From: Papio anubis
Lineage: Eukaryota > Chordata > Mammalia > Primates > Cercopithecidae
Direction: 5' to 3'
Length of the DNA stretch: 64,000 nucleotides
NCBI RefSeq assembly: GCF_008728515.1
Contig: NC_044986.1
Location: 50,952,855 to 51,016,854 of the forward strand
Shown here piece after piece: positions 23,525 through 37,255 of the stretch. The first letter of the stretch is position 1, and the number at the start of each line of letters is the position of its first letter. Below the pieces are notes generated by a model. It made no database searches. It had not been told where the DNA came from and worked only from the letters and a program-made list of their open reading frames with translations. The position numbers were made by a program, and so were the translations under genes.

Positions 23525-24567
23525 GGGGGGCAGAGCAAGATGGCCGAATAGGAACAGCTCCAGTCTCCAACTCCCAGCGCGAGCAACACAGAAGACCGGT
23601 GATTTCTGCATTTTCAACTGAGATACTGGGTTCCATCTCACTGGGGAGTGCCGATCTATCATCAGTGCTGGTCAGCTGCTGCAGCCCCACCAGCCAGAGT
23701 TGAAGCAGGGCGCAGGCATCGGGCCACCTGGGAAGTGCAAGGGGAAGGGAATCCCTTTTCCCAGCCAGGGAACTGGAGACACACAACACCTGAAATCGGG
23801 TAACTCCCACCCCAATACTGGGCGCTTTTAAGCAAACAGGCACAGCAGGAGATCATATCCCACACCTGGCCGGGAGGGTCCCACACCCCACGAGCCTCCC
23901 TCATTGCTAGCACAGCAGTCTGTGACGCACGCAAGGCAGCAGGAGGCTGGGGAGGGGCTCTCACCATTAAGCGCTGAGGCCATGGTAAACAAAGCTTCTG
24001 GGAAGCCTCGAACTGCGGAGCTCACAGCAGCCTGAAGGAAACCTGCCTGTCTCTGTAGACTCCACCTCTGGGGACAGGGGCACAGTAAACAATAACAAAT
24101 GCAGCAGAAACCTCTGCAGATGCAAACGACCTTGGTCTGGACAGCTTTGAAGAGAGCAGTGGATCTCCCGCAACACGGAGGTTGAGATCTGAGAAGGGAC
24201 AGACTGCCTGCTCAAGTGGGTCCCTGGACCCTGAGTAGCCTAACTGGGAGACATCCTACCAGGGGCAGGGCCCGACTCCCACACCTCACAGGGTGGAGTA
24301 CACCCTGAGAGGAAGCTCTTCAAAGCAAGAATCAGACAGGCACACTCCGCTGTTCAGAAATATTCTATCTTCTGCAGCCTCTGCTGCTGATAAGCCCAGG
24401 CTAAACAGGGTCTGGAGGGACTCCTCAAGCAATTCCAAGTAACAGACCTACAGCTGAGGGTCCTGACTGTGAGAAGGAAAACTCAAACAGGAAGGACACT
24501 CTGACACCAAAGTCCTCCCATCAGTACATCACCACTAATAAAGACCAGAGGTGATAAAACCACAAAG

Positions 24568-25592
24568 ATGGGGAAAAGCAGGGCAGAAAAGCTGAAATTC
24601 AAAAATAAGAGTGTATCTCCCCGCAAAGGAGCCGAGCTCATCGGGCCAGCAAACGGATCAAAGCTTGACGGAGAATGACTTGACTTTAGATGAGAGAAGA
24701 AGGCTTCAGTCCATCAAACTTCTCAGAGCTAAAGGAGGAATCATTTACTCCAGCAGAAAAGAAACTAAAAATCTTGAAAAAATGTGGAAGAATTGATGGC
24801 TAGGAGTAATTACGCAGAGAAGGTCATAAAACTAAATGAAAGAGATGAAACCATGCACGAGAAATACGTGACAAATGCACAAGCTTCAGTAACTGACTCG
24901 GGAATAACTGAAGAAAGAGTATCGTGATAGAGGATCAAATGAATGAAATGAAGCTTAGAAGAAGAGAAACCAAAGAAAAAAGAAGAAAAGAAATGAACAA
25001 AGCCTGCAAGAAGTATGGGATTATGTAAAAAAGACCAAATCTACATCTGGATTGGGGTGCCTGGAAAGTGAGGGGGAAAATGGAACCAAGTTGGAAAACA
25101 CTCTTCAGGATATCATCCAGGAGAACTTCCCCTAACCTAGTAGGGCAGGGCCAACATTCAAATCCAGGAAATACAGAGAATCCCACAAAGATAATTCTAG
25201 AAGAGCAACTCCAAGACACATAATTGCTAGATTCACCAAAGTGGAAATGAAGGAAAAAATCTTAAGGGCAGCCAGAGAGAAAGGTCGGGTTACCTACAAA
25301 GGGCTTCCATCAGACTCACAGCAGATCTCTCAGCAGAAACTCTACAGGCCAGAAGAGAGTGGGGGGCCAATATTCAACATTCTTAAAGAAAAGAATTTTA
25401 AACCCATAGAATTTCATCCAGCCAAACTAAGTTTCATAAGTGAAGGAGAAATAAAATCCTTTACAGATACAAGCAAATGCTTATAGGAGATTTTGTCACC
25501 ACTAGGCCTGCCTTACAAGAGACCCTGAAGGAAGCACTCAAACATGGAAAGGAACAACCGTGTCAGCCATTGCAAAACATGCTAAAATGTAA
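24568..25592 (+). pseudogene. L1 ORF1 (RNA-binding chaperone), broken
   Basis: In working L1 elements ORF1 encodes a trimeric RNA-binding protein that coats L1 RNA. The ATG at 24568 follows a typical leader (accacaaag) and opens MGKSRAEKLKFKNKSVS, but the frame hits TGA at codon 37 (24676-24678). Pieces in other frames continue the family sequence: the coiled-coil part around 24680-25020 and the C-terminal domain (REKGRVTYKG) around 25277-25306. The expected stop (aaaatgtaa) is at 25590-25592. The span is 1025 nt, not a multiple of three, against about 1017 for an intact ORF1. Losses are mostly single-base indels in short runs. Confidence 0.93.
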
Positions 25593-25660
25593 AGACCATC
25601 GAGGCTAGGAAGAAACTGCATCAACTAACGAAAGCAAAATAAATCCAGTTAATAATCATA

Positions 25661-28600
25661 ATGGCAGGATCAAGTTCACACATAACAATATTAACCTTAA
25701 ATGTAAATGGACTAAATGCTCCAATGTTAGCGCACTGGCAAACTGATAAAGAGTCAAGACTCATCAGTCTGCTGTATTCAGGAGACTCATCTCACACACT
25801 AGAGACATACATAGGCTCAAAATAAAGGGATGGAGGAAGATTTACCAAGCAAATGGAGAACAAAAGAAAGCAGGGTTGCAACAATATTCTGATAAACAGA
25901 CTTTTTAAACCATCAAAGATCAAAAAGACAAAGAAGACCATTACATAATGGTAAAGGGATCAATTCAAGAGGAAGAGCTAACTATCCTAAATATATATGC
26001 ACCCAATACAGGAGCACCTAGATTCATAAAGCAAGTCCTTAGAGACTTACAGCAAAGAGACTCTAGGACTCCATACAATAATAATGGGAGACTTCAACAC
26101 TCCACTGTCAACATTAGACAGATCAACGAGACAGAAAAGTTAACAAGGATATCCAGGAATTGAACTCATCTCTGCAGCAAGCAGACCTAATAGACATCTA
26201 TAGAACTTCCACCCCAAATCAACAGAATATACATTCTTCCTTAGCACCACATCGTACTTACTCCAAAATTGACCACATAATTGGAAGTAAAGCACTCCTC
26301 AGCAAATGTACAAGAACAGAAATTATAAATAAACTGTCTCGACCCACAGTGCAATCAAACTAGAACTCAGGACTAAGAAAACTCAATCAAAACTGCTCAA
26401 TTACATGGAAACTGAACAACCTGCTCCTGAATGACTACGGCACATCACAAATGAAGGCAGAAATAAAGATGTTCTTTGGAAACCAATGAGAACAAAGATA
26501 CAACATACCAGAATCTCTGGGACACATTTAAAGCAGTGTGTAGAGGGAAATTTATAGCACTAAATGCCCACAAGAGAAAGCAGGAAAGATCTAAAATTGA
26601 CACTCTAACATCGCAATTAAAAAGAACTAGAGAAGCAAGAGCAAACACATTCAAAAAGTTAGCAGAAGGCAGAAATAACTAAGATCAAAGCAGAACAGAA
26701 GGAGATAGAGACACAAAAACCTCCAAAAAAAATCAATGAATCCAGGAGTTGGTTTTTGAAAAGATCAACAAAATTGATAGGACCACTAGCAAGACTAATA
26801 AAGAAGAAAAGAGAGAAGAATCAAATCGACGCGAATTAAAAATGATAAGGATATCACCAATCGACCCCACAGAAATACAAACTACCATCAGGAGAATACT
26901 ATAAAACACCTCTACGCAAATAAACTGGAAAATCTAGAAGAAATGGATAATTTCCTGACACTTACACTCTTCCAAGACTAAAACGGTGAAGAAGTTGAAT
27001 CCCCTGAATAGACCAATAGCAGGCTCTGGAAATTAAGGCAATAATTAATAGCCTACCAACCAAAAAAAAAGTCCAGGACCAGATGGATTCACAGCTGAAT
27101 TCTACCAGAGGTACAAGGAGGAGTTGGTACCATTCCTTCTGGAACTATTCTAATCAATAGAAAAAAGAGGGAATCCTCCCTAACTCATTTCCTTATGAGG
27201 CCAACATCATCCTGATACTCAAAGCCTGGCAGAGACATTAAAAAGAGAATTTTAGACCAATATCCCTGATGAACATCAGATGCAAAAAATCCTCAATAAA
27301 ATACTGGCAAACTGGATTCAGCAGCACATCAAAAGCTTATCCACCGCGGATCAAGTGGGCTTCATCCCTGGGATGCAAGGCTGGTCTAACACTCACAAAT
27401 CAAACATAATCCAGCATATAAACAGAACCAAAGACAAGAACCACATGATTATCTCAATAGATGTAGAAAAGGCTTTTGACAAAAATTCAACAGCCCTTCA
27501 TGCTAAAAAATGCTCAATAAATTCGGTAGCTGATGGAACATACTTCAAAAAAATCATAAGAGCTATTATGACAAAACCTACAGCCAATATCATACTGAAT
27601 GGGCAAAACTGGAAAAATTCCCTTGAAAAACTGGCACAAGACAGGATGCCCTCTCACCACTCCTATTCAACATAGTGTTGGAAGTTCTGGCTAGGGCAAT
27701 TAGGCAAGAGAAGGAAATCAAGGGTATTCAGTTAGGAAAAGAAGAAATCAAATTGTCCCTCTTGCAGATGACATGATTGTATATTTAGAAAACCCCATTG
27801 TCTCAGCCTCCAAAATCTCCTAAGCTGATAAGCAACTTCCAGCAAAGTCTCAGGATATGAAATTAATGTGCAAAATCACAAGCATTCTTATACACCAGTA
27901 ACAGACAAACAGAGAGCCAAACTCATGAATGAACTTCCATTCACAATTGCTTCAAAGAGAATCAAATACCTAGGAATCCAACTTACAAGGGAGGTAAAGG
28001 ATCCCTTCAAGGAGAACTACAAACCACTGCCTACAGTGAAATAAAAGAGGACACAAACAAATGGAAGACCATACCATGCTCATGGATAGAAGAATTAATA
28101 TCGTGGAAAATGGCCATACTGCCCAAGGTAATTTATATCCAATGCCATCCCCATCAAGCTACCAATGAGTTTCTTTCACAGAATTGGAAAAACTGCTTTA
28201 AAGTTCATATGGAACCAAAAAAGAGCCCGGTGATTCCTTCCAAGACAATCCTAAGTCAAAAGAACAACGCTGGAGGCATCAAACTACCTGACTTCAACCA
28301 TACTACAAGCAGTAACTAAAACAGCATGGTACTGGAACAAAACAGAGACATAGACCAACAATGGAACAGAACAGAGTCCTCAGAAATAATACCTCACACA
28401 CATCTACAGCCATCTGATCTTTGACAAAACCTGAGAGAAACAAGAAATGGGAAAAGGATTCCTATTGAATAAATGGTGTTGGAAAATTGGCTAGCCATAA
28501 GTAGAAAGCTGAAACTGATCCTTTCTTTACTCCTTATACTTAAAAAATAATTCAGCATGGATTAGAGACTTTAATACCGTTAGGACCTAATACCATAAAA

Positions 28601-29187
28601 AATCCTAGAGGAAAACCTAGGTAGTACCCATTCAGACATAGGCATGGGCAAAGACTCTCATGTCTAAAACACCAAAAAGCAACGGCAACAAAAGCCAAAA
28701 TAGACAAAATGGGATCTTAATTAAATTAAAGAGCTTCTGCAATAAGCAAAAGAAACTACCATCAGAGGAATAGGCAACCTGCTGGTAAATGGGAGAAAAT
28801 TTTGCAATCTACTTCCATCTGACAAAGGGCTAATATCCAGAACCTACAAAGAACTCCGCAAAACAAATTTACAAGAAAAAAAAACAAACAACCCCATCAA
28901 AAAGTGGGCAAAGGATATGAACAGACATTTCTCAAAAAAGAAGACATTCATACAGCCAACAACAGACACATGAAAAAAAAAAATGCTCATCATCACTGGC
29001 CATCAGAGAAATGCAAATCAAAACCACAATGAGATACCATCTCAACAATCTTCAGTTAGAAATTTCTGGCAATCATTAAAAGTCAGGAAACAACAGGTGC
29101 TGGAGAGGATGTGGAGAAATAGGAACACTTTTACACTGTTGGTGGGATTGTAAACTAGTTCAACCATTATGGAAAACAGTATGGCAC
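25661..29187 (+). pseudogene. L1 ORF2 (endonuclease / reverse transcriptase), broken and 3'-truncated
   Basis: ORF2 normally supplies the endonuclease and reverse transcriptase for target-primed reverse transcription. The ATG at 25661 opens MAGSSSHITILTLNVNGLN, the endonuclease N-terminus, and stops at codon 55 (TAA 25823-25825). Later pieces in shifted frames include the reverse transcriptase box A (IISIDVEKAFD, near 27447-27480) and the ADD core of the FADD box at 27764-27772, where the preceding residue is disrupted by an indel. The last several hundred bases of the gene, including the end of the cysteine-rich region, are gone. It could not make a working enzyme. Confidence 0.93.
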
Positions 29188-32100
29188 TATTCACAGTAAC
29201 TGTATTTTAAAAGGTACCAAACTGGACTTCTATTTTGGATAATGGTCAATTAAATCATTTGTATAAATTATTCAGAAAGTTGGACAAAACATTTTATCGG
29301 AAAGCATCATAAAATTAACAAAGTATTGAAAAATTACCAGGCCACGATCTGTGGACCCGGAGGTAGGGTGGGAATATAGGAAAGTGAGCTGAGAACTCAC
29401 TTGAGTTGCAAGATGCTTCACTCCTGAGGCTATTTTCACATTCTAAATGGGGACATTGAGAGGGTAAGAGTGTGAGGTGGGATATTGACTCTTCTTGTGG
29501 ATCTAAGAGAAAAAAAATGCATCCCAATCTGACAAACTGAAACTGATAAACCCTTTGTTTTCAGCTTGGAACCAGAAAGCTCCCACCCAAAACATAGTGC
29601 TAAATGGAGGTATAAAGCCCTGCACAAGGTTTGCAGCTCAGCTTTTAATTCTATCAATTCCAGAAATTAGATTGATGTAATCTTGAATTACTAGTGTCCT
29701 TATTTTCAAAGCAGGAGGAAATTTTCTCTGAAGGCAGGTATTATCTTCCCAAGCCTCAGATTTTCTCTATGACAGTTTCATAATTAGTATCTCCCTCTCC
29801 CTCCCTCCTCTCTCTCTCACACACAGACACAAACACACACACACACAGACAAACATAGATCAAGGACGACATGAAGATAAAATATAACGTAACAAAACCA
29901 AGGAGGGAGAGTCAAATCAACTTAGACCAACAAATATTGACATTGGAACTACTTCCTAATATACATCCTCCAAGATATTCTCCACTTCAGTGTCTGCTTT
30001 ACAGGAAACCCCAATAACAATGACTGGCCTGAGAAAGCTGACACAAAGATGGAGTGCTGGAGCTGGGATACATGCTGACCAGCAGGCAATGACATCATCA
30101 TTCTTGTGTGGTAGGTTATAGAAAACCCATGAAATAAAGTAGCCTATGACTGTAAAATTTTTCCTGGTGGTAGCGAACTGGGATATGATCCTAGTGGAAT
30201 GAAATGCAATGCATTGTTCTTTGTGGGGGCAACCAGTGCTTTGAGAAACACGACGATAGGCTAAGGATGATTACTTATCCATTAGGGACTAAAGACTATG
30301 TGTGAGAGTCTCCTGGTAGTTTATAAGGAAGAGGTCACCTCCTGCAGCCTCAATGCAGAGAAAGTTAAGAGTTAGGATTAGGGTTTATTCTTAAAGCTCC
30401 AGAACTTTGAAGTTGTTTTAATTTGAACCCTAGGTAGTGTTCTGGGCCAAGGACAGGACTCCGTCTGGGAAAGAAGTATAAAACTTTGGGACTTGGTTTG
30501 GAAATGCTGATTCATTTTAATTCCTCAGTTTGTTTTGATTATCTGAGCCTGCAGAAATGATGCACCCAACATTTCTCTCAATCATTCAAATGATTTAAAA
30601 CAAATGGAATTTTTGTACATAACATATCAGATTTCAGTGAGTTATTGACTTCTGTATAGGAGTCAACATGAATTTTAAAAATCTGTTGTTAAATACTAAT
30701 AATAATCAGAGTTGCAAGATATTTCATGTTGAGAGCTACAAAGACACAGCCATAGATAACAGTGATCCAGTGTCACTGCTCACTCCAGGGTGTAAGCTTA
30801 TCGAATAGAATGGCAGGCATTCTTGACAGCAGAGTATGCGATGTCTTTAAAAAAAAAAAAAATCTCCCACACTTTTTCCATTTTATCAAGCATATATAAT
30901 TAAATTTGTTAAGTGAAAGAATGCTTAAAACACTTGCAGGGATGTTTCTCAGGAACATGCTGAGAACCTTTTTTTTTTTTTCCAAAAATTAGTGACATTG
31001 GGGAAACCAGTATCCTTTGCAAACTCACTGAATTTGTGTGTGCATCACCAAAGTAGACCATATTTTCTTATGGGTAGGATGCTAGCATGCAACCTGGGAT
31101 CCCCAAATATGATATATTTACAGGAAAATCAACACTAAATGGCATGAGAACTCAGAGTATGTACAGAATCCATTGTGCTAAAGGTGGCATCAGAGCATCC
31201 ATCTTTGGGAAGTAGTTGTGACAAAGTTTGTAGAATCCAGTGCCCGAGGGTCAGTAGGCAAACTCTGGTGTCTGTATCCCTCAACAATATTTCTTCTTGC
31301 ATGAGCCAGTTAGGGTGAAATCTATTCTTTGCAACTCAGAGCACTGATAGACACGATCCTTCTTTACTTCTGGCAATAAATTTCTCCAATTCTTTAGCAA
31401 ATATCTATTTGTCTGTAGTTCTTAATTTTTGGTTCCCTCCTTAACTGAAAGTAAAAACTGATACTCTGTTGTCCAGTATTGTAGTCTAAACATGTATGTA
31501 TCTATTTACATTAAATTAGTTCAAATTGAAAAAAAATAAAAATTTACTTCTTCAGTCATCCTGAACACATTTTAACCGCTTAATAGCAACATGAGCTACC
31601 AGCAACAACATCAACACAGATACAGAAACATTTCCATCACTGAAGAAAGTTCTATCAGAAAGAGCTGCTCTAAGGCATAGAAAACTTGACTGAGCATATG
31701 TGTCTGCATCTACATCAGAGAATCCCCTTTTAATGAGTTAATTGATTCTGTCAATAGTTTCAAATTATGACCCTGATGCCATGACATATTGCACTCATCT
31801 TTCACTCTATTATTCATTTTGATTTTCCAAGTAAGTTTTCGAATGACCAGATTAGATGCAGAGCTCATTTTCTGTTAGAATAACACAAATTTAATATCAT
31901 TACTAATTATTCCTAAACATTGAAGTTTTCCTCCCAGTTACCTTCTCATGAATGATGTTAAATTCCAGAGTAAAATCTGAAGGCTGACACTAACAGAGCC
32001 ATCCTTCACAGAAACTACATTCAACTATGCTAAAGTGTTCATTTTAGTTCAAGGATACCTGAAATGCAGGCTGTGAGGTGGACATTTAGGATTTCTACCT

Positions 32101-34002
32101 GCCTAGCATACATTTCCCATTCTTTTACTAAGAGTACTCCAATTTTTAGTCTCCCCTAGTATGCAAATCTTGATACTTCTGTCAATCAAGTTATTTTCTC
32201 ACCCTCCCCGGGCCTTGTGCTTGACTTAGGAAACAATTAACCATTGGATTATGCTGTAGAAACTTACAAGGACGGACATTAAATGAAGTTACTTAATCTC
32301 AACAGAAATCACCCAAACATATGCTCATGAGTTCCTCTTTGCTAGACCCCCAGAGCTGCCCTTATTTTTCCCTTCCTGAATTTTGATTGTTCAACATTTA
32401 CTTTGAATATGGGTCCTCCTGCAAGATTTAAAAGATAATTTTTAGATTTTGCTTTTAGGGCAGGCAGTTGGCTTTTGCAAAAGTATTAGATGATATCAAT
32501 GTGCCCATATTTTTATCTACTTGGGAACTTTTTCAAATTACATCTGCTCTTGATATTCTGAAACGTCATGCTTACCCTTTTCTCATCTGTCTTGGTAGCC
32601 TACTACACTATTGACACATTCATCATGAACCAGATAGGTGCTTCAAATTCATCTGCCTGAGGATAATTTAACCTTCATGGTCTATTTCTGCCAAAATACT
32701 GCTTTAATATCCCCAATATTTGTTAACTCTATTTGAAGTTAAATGTCTAACTATCTGTTTGTGCTTTGAGAGATGTTGGCGAAGAGAAAGGAGGAAAACA
32801 AACTATTTTAGATAGGCTTAGCCTTGTCAAATCTGTTGGAGATTTTACAGAAATCATGTTGTCAAAGTGATCAATTTAAAGAAAAACATACTTATGTCTT
32901 CTTATTTTCTGTATTAGGATATAACTGAATATATTTTAGTTAGACATTTGATAATATGTTATTTTCCCAAACCATCATTTCAAGGTTATTACCATAAGAC
33001 AAATCACTCTAAAACCTAATGGTTCAAGCCAGTCAGAATTGAGTGATGAAAATATACAGCTTTATTTATAAGTAAATTTTATCTTTAGGCTTGAATTGGT
33101 TCAGACATTATGAAAAAATTTGCATGCTAGTAGTAATTCTTCAAACTCCAAAGGGATTAGAATTTAACAAAATTGCCAGTGCAAACAAAAACCAAGCAAA
33201 CAGACATTTATTTTAATAAGTATAAATTAGGCATAATTATAAATATTCCTTATACTAATATTTAAACTCAGCAGACAGAGGACAGGTTGAGGCTTGATTT
33301 ATAGTCACACTTCCATCTTAGAATTTTCAAAAGGCATCTTTTATTTGCTTACACATTAAGAATGATCAGTAGCACTATCTGAATATAAATTAATAAGTGA
33401 AAAGTATCTGTATATGTAAATTCAGGCAAAGTCAGGCTTAAAAATCTACCTTATTGCACCACATTGCAAAAGAGAGAGGATTTTAATTCTTTATAAGTAA
33501 ATACTTATAAGTATCCTGGAATTAAGTGCAATGCAAAACATGCTATGAATGTCAGCTGTTACATGGAAAACATCTACCAGAAAAGCCGCCCATGAGTCTA
33601 CTCAGATAATATTTTTTCCTCTTGTCTGTTTTATAAGCTATTGAGGACTATATAAAAGAAATGGAAATTTACAAACCTCAAATAAATGAAACATACATTT
33701 TTATAGCTATATAATATTACATAAATTTAAATAGTTACTTGTATTTTATTGGCTCTTCGGCTACATTCCATAGCTTAAGCAAGTTAATTTAGGAATAGCT
33801 ATTAAATGTGTATTCTCAGGCATATTTTACTGCTTGTAATGTTTGTGTTCAAACATATTTTGCAATATGTAAAAGTAAAGTCTTTGTAAAATAAATAATT
33901 TAAGTCATTCTTTGTCTTATAACTCCATTCAGAAAGTATAATACAATTATAGCTTGGAAAAATCATCTTAAAATTTTGTGTTATCTTTTTGTTGTGCTGA
34001 AG
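29188..34002. other. Unique sequence downstream of the truncated L1
   Basis: A TC/CA simple repeat is at 29786-29855, poly-A at 30848-30862 and poly-T at 30969-30981. Overall ordinary AT-rich DNA; I see no gene, tRNA or clear repeat. Short open frames on both strands near 29315-29657 overlap and lack support. Confidence 0.5.
29786..29855. repeat. (TC)n/(CA)n compound simple repeat
   Basis: tctccctctccctccctcct, then ctctctctctcacacacag and acacacacacacacagacaa. Confidence 0.9.
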
Positions 34003-34808
34003 CTCCTCTCAAAAGAAGACATACATGTGTCCAACAAACGTATGCAAAAAAGCTCAACACCACTGATCATTAGAGAAATGCAAATCAAAACTACAATGAG
34101 ATAACATCTCATTCCAGTCAGGATGGCTATTACTAAAAGGTCAAAACACAACAGATGCTGGTGAGGTTGTGGAGGAAAGGAAATGCTTTTACACTGTTGG
34201 TAGGAGTGTAAATTAGTTCAACCATTGTGGAAGACAGGGTGGCGATTCCTCAGAGACCTAGAGGCAGGAATACCATTTGACTCAGAAATCCTGTTATTGG
34301 GTATATACCCAAAGGAATGTAAATCATTCTACTATAAAGACACATGCATGCGTATGTCAATTGCAGCCATATTCACAATAGCAAAGACATTAAATCAACA
34401 TAAATGCCTATCAATGATAGACTGGATAAAGAAAATGTGGTACGTAAACACCATAGAATACTATGCAGCATAAAAGGGAATGAGATCATGACCTTTGTAG
34501 GGACATGGATGGAGCTGGAAGCCATTATCCTCAGCAAACTATCATAGGAACAGAAAAGCAAGTATTTAAAGTTGGAGCTGAATTATGAGAACACGTGGAC
34601 ACATGGAGAACAACACACACTGTGGCCTGTCCAAGCGGTCGGGGGAGAGGGGGGCAGCGAGAACATCAAGAAGAATAGCTAATGGATGCTGGGCTTAATA
34701 CCTAGGTGATGGTATGCATCTCTGCAGCAAACCACCATGGCACACATTTACTTATGTAACAAATCTGCATATGCTGCACATGTACCCCTGAACTTAAAAG
34801 TTGAAGCC
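34003..34808 (+). mobile_element. L1 3' fragment (older L1P/L1PB-like), 5'-truncated
   Basis: Starts in late ORF2 (ctctcaaaagaagacataca), passes caatgagataacatctcatt, ttactgggta-like gttattgggtatatacccaa, and gacatggatggagctggaag, and ends at cccctgaacttaaaag, the L1 3' end. No poly-A tail remains. Divergence is higher than that of the copies at 40036 and 45165. The 82-codon plus frame here (34225-34473) is ORF2 remnant. Confidence 0.92.
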
Positions 34809-36560
34809 TTTTTTTTCTTAGAGGGAGAAACTACATCTAAATGACTCATAAAACACAAATGAATACAAATGCTTAATTCTCCTAATATGTCATTTTTAAT
34901 AAATTAGAACTATGCTTATCAGTTCATGTGGGATTGTCTAAAAATTATAAATAAAAGATTTAAATTCTCTACCTTCACAAATCAGGTACAGCTAGCATTG
35001 ATGTCATTGAGATTTGGCTGATCGTACATCATTAGATTCTATCATTAATCACCCACACCTGCAGATGCATTCCCAACCTGAAATCACTTTTGTTATCACA
35101 TGGAGAAGGAGAGATCTCATGTAATCTTTTAATTATGAGTACTTTGGACGTAACAGAGATGATTGTCATCTTGTCACATGGAGACATGTCGCTTCTAGCA
35201 CTTTTGGATTCTTCCATAAATATGTCAAACCATTACCAATAAGTCAATAACCTGCCCTTTTTACCCCTGACTAGAAACACCAGTTTAAAAGAGTTCTTAT
35301 TGATTTTTTTCTAGCTGTTTTTATTTTTCTCACTTTCAAAAATACCAAGAAAATATCATGCATTGCTGGCAAATAACCTAAGGAAAAAAAATCTAGGAGC
35401 ATCATACAATAAGAATGAACTGATTTCTTATGAAGTCAGCTTCATAACTGTGTAAGGCCCAATTCTTATCTCTGACAATTTGTTACTTAACATCTGCTGC
35501 TTAACACTTCATGAAAGTCAAGTCTAGATGAACTGGTATACTTCATAGTCTTCTAAATAATTTACTGTAATAGTCATTAAGGGCAGTAAAACAAACAGCA
35601 ATTACTATACACGGATAGATTCAAGTATAGAGTGAATGAGATTATATGTATCTACTATACCTTGAAACTAAAACAGATAAATAAGTGTCACAAATTTAAA
35701 ATATACATTTTAAAAAGAATAGACACTCACACACAAGCACACATGCATACAATCACATACACATGCAAACACAGGCATATTGTTATATACACATATAAAT
35801 TAATAATAAATAAAATTTATGTTTTAGCAAACTCTGCATATTTAAATTCACCAGTGGTTAGTTATTCCAGATAGTATTACCTACTAAGCCTTAGGGACCA
35901 TTATTTTCATTTAAATTCTAGTAGTAGGCAAAACCTAAATGTCAAAACTTAGCACAATGTTTAATGAGTGGATAAATATTAGAAACCACGTCTCTTGAAA
36001 TCTTAGGTAAGTCATTATTAGGGGCTTACTACTTTCAGTACCTGACATTTACTCCTTTTTTTCATATTAGTTTTATTTTTTATTAAATGTCCTCCTGCCT
36101 TGAAGATAATCTATTTAATAAAGAAGAAAAAAAAAGGGCTTTTTTTGAGGTTTACTTGAACATAAGCATCATCTTTGTAATTTGACACAAGCGTCGCCTT
36201 TGTAATTTGTCCTTTAAGGTAATTAGACTGTATTGTATCAGTGTATTATTAAACTTGATTGCACTTATGCAGGACAAATTATAAGAGAATTATGAGGGAA
36301 ATACACAGATGCTGTTACTGTCTACCAAAAAATAGATTATTTACTATTGGAAACCCAAAGGAGAGTAATGCCTCAAAAATGTGGTAATAAATACCTGTGA
36401 GAAAATCTTAAGTTGAAGAATAATCCTGGACATTATTTTTATTTACTATTGTTATTATATCTTTGTCCTAATGAGATTAAAGACTGATGTTTTTATTGCT
36501 ATTTCAGTTAATAGGAACTCTACACAAAGAAAATGTTTGATCAACTGATAGTTTTTTAGG
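34809..36560. other. AT-rich unique sequence
   Basis: A CA-rich imperfect repeat is at 35705-35785. At 36165-36215 a short imperfect duplication (ctttgtaatttg) occurs. Nothing else recognised. Confidence 0.5.
35705..35785. repeat. Imperfect (CA)n-rich tract
   Basis: Irregular cacacaca/acatgc units. Confidence 0.7.
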
Positions 36561-37255
36561 TTTTTTTTATTGACACATAAGATTTATACATGTTTATGGA
36601 GTACATAGTGATGTTTAGATACACACAATGTATAGTAATCAGATCAGGGTAATTAGCATATCCATCATCTCCAACATTTATCATTTATTTGTGTTGAAAA
36701 CATTTAGTATCATCTAGCTATTTAAAAATATATATTATTGTTAACCATTGTCATTCTACAGTGCTATAAAATATTAGAACTTGATCACTCTATCTGGCTG
36801 TAATTTTGTGTTCCTTAACAAATATCTCTACATCCTTCCCTTCCCTCTAACCTTTCCAGCCTGGTGTAACCTGTTTTGCATTTTACTTCTATGAGATCAA
36901 CTTCTTTTAGCTTCTGCATATGAGTAAGATCATGCAGTGTTTAACTTTCAGTTCTTACTTCACTTAATATAATTTCCTACAGTTCCATCCATGCTGCTGC
37001 AAATGACAGAACTTCATTTTTTATGTCTGAGTAGTATTTCATTGTGTATATGTGCCATATTTTCTTTATTCATTCATCCACTGACGGACATTTAGGTTGA
37101 TTCCATATCATGACAATCACGAATAGTGCTGCAATAAACATTGGGGTACAGATTTATCTTTGAGATACTGATTTATTTTCCTTTGGATAAATGGCTAATA
37201 GTGAGATTACTGGATCATATGGGAAGACTATTTTAATTTAAGGAGGTATTTATCA
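36561..37255 (-). mobile_element. L1M 3'-end fragment (L1MA/B-like)
   Basis: Reverse-complement L1 3' UTR and end of ORF2: tttttattgacacataagat, gtaattagcatatccatcat, ttccatccatgctgctgcaa, tttcattgtgtatatgtgcc and gctgcaataaacattggggt. An old copy. Confidence 0.9.

Larger units (their letters stand above)
23525..29187 (+). mobile_element. L1PA LINE-1, 5' end present, 3' end missing
   Basis: Starts with ggggggcagagcaagatggc and cgaataggaacagctcc, the 5' UTR start of L1PA elements. A ~1.04 kb GC-rich 5' UTR, ORF1, an inter-ORF spacer and ORF2 follow in order. The match stops at 29187 within ORF2 (...aaaacagtatggc), so the last part of ORF2, the 3' UTR and the poly-A are absent. Both ORFs are broken by many frameshifts, so it is dead. 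The minus-strand open frames at 23472-24215 are antisense readings of the 5' UTR. L1PA5-8 age or a monkey L1 branch fits, from memory. Confidence 0.95.

Noticed and set aside
23472..24215. Several minus-strand frames of 65-123 codons
   Set aside because: Antisense readings of the GC-rich L1 5' UTR.
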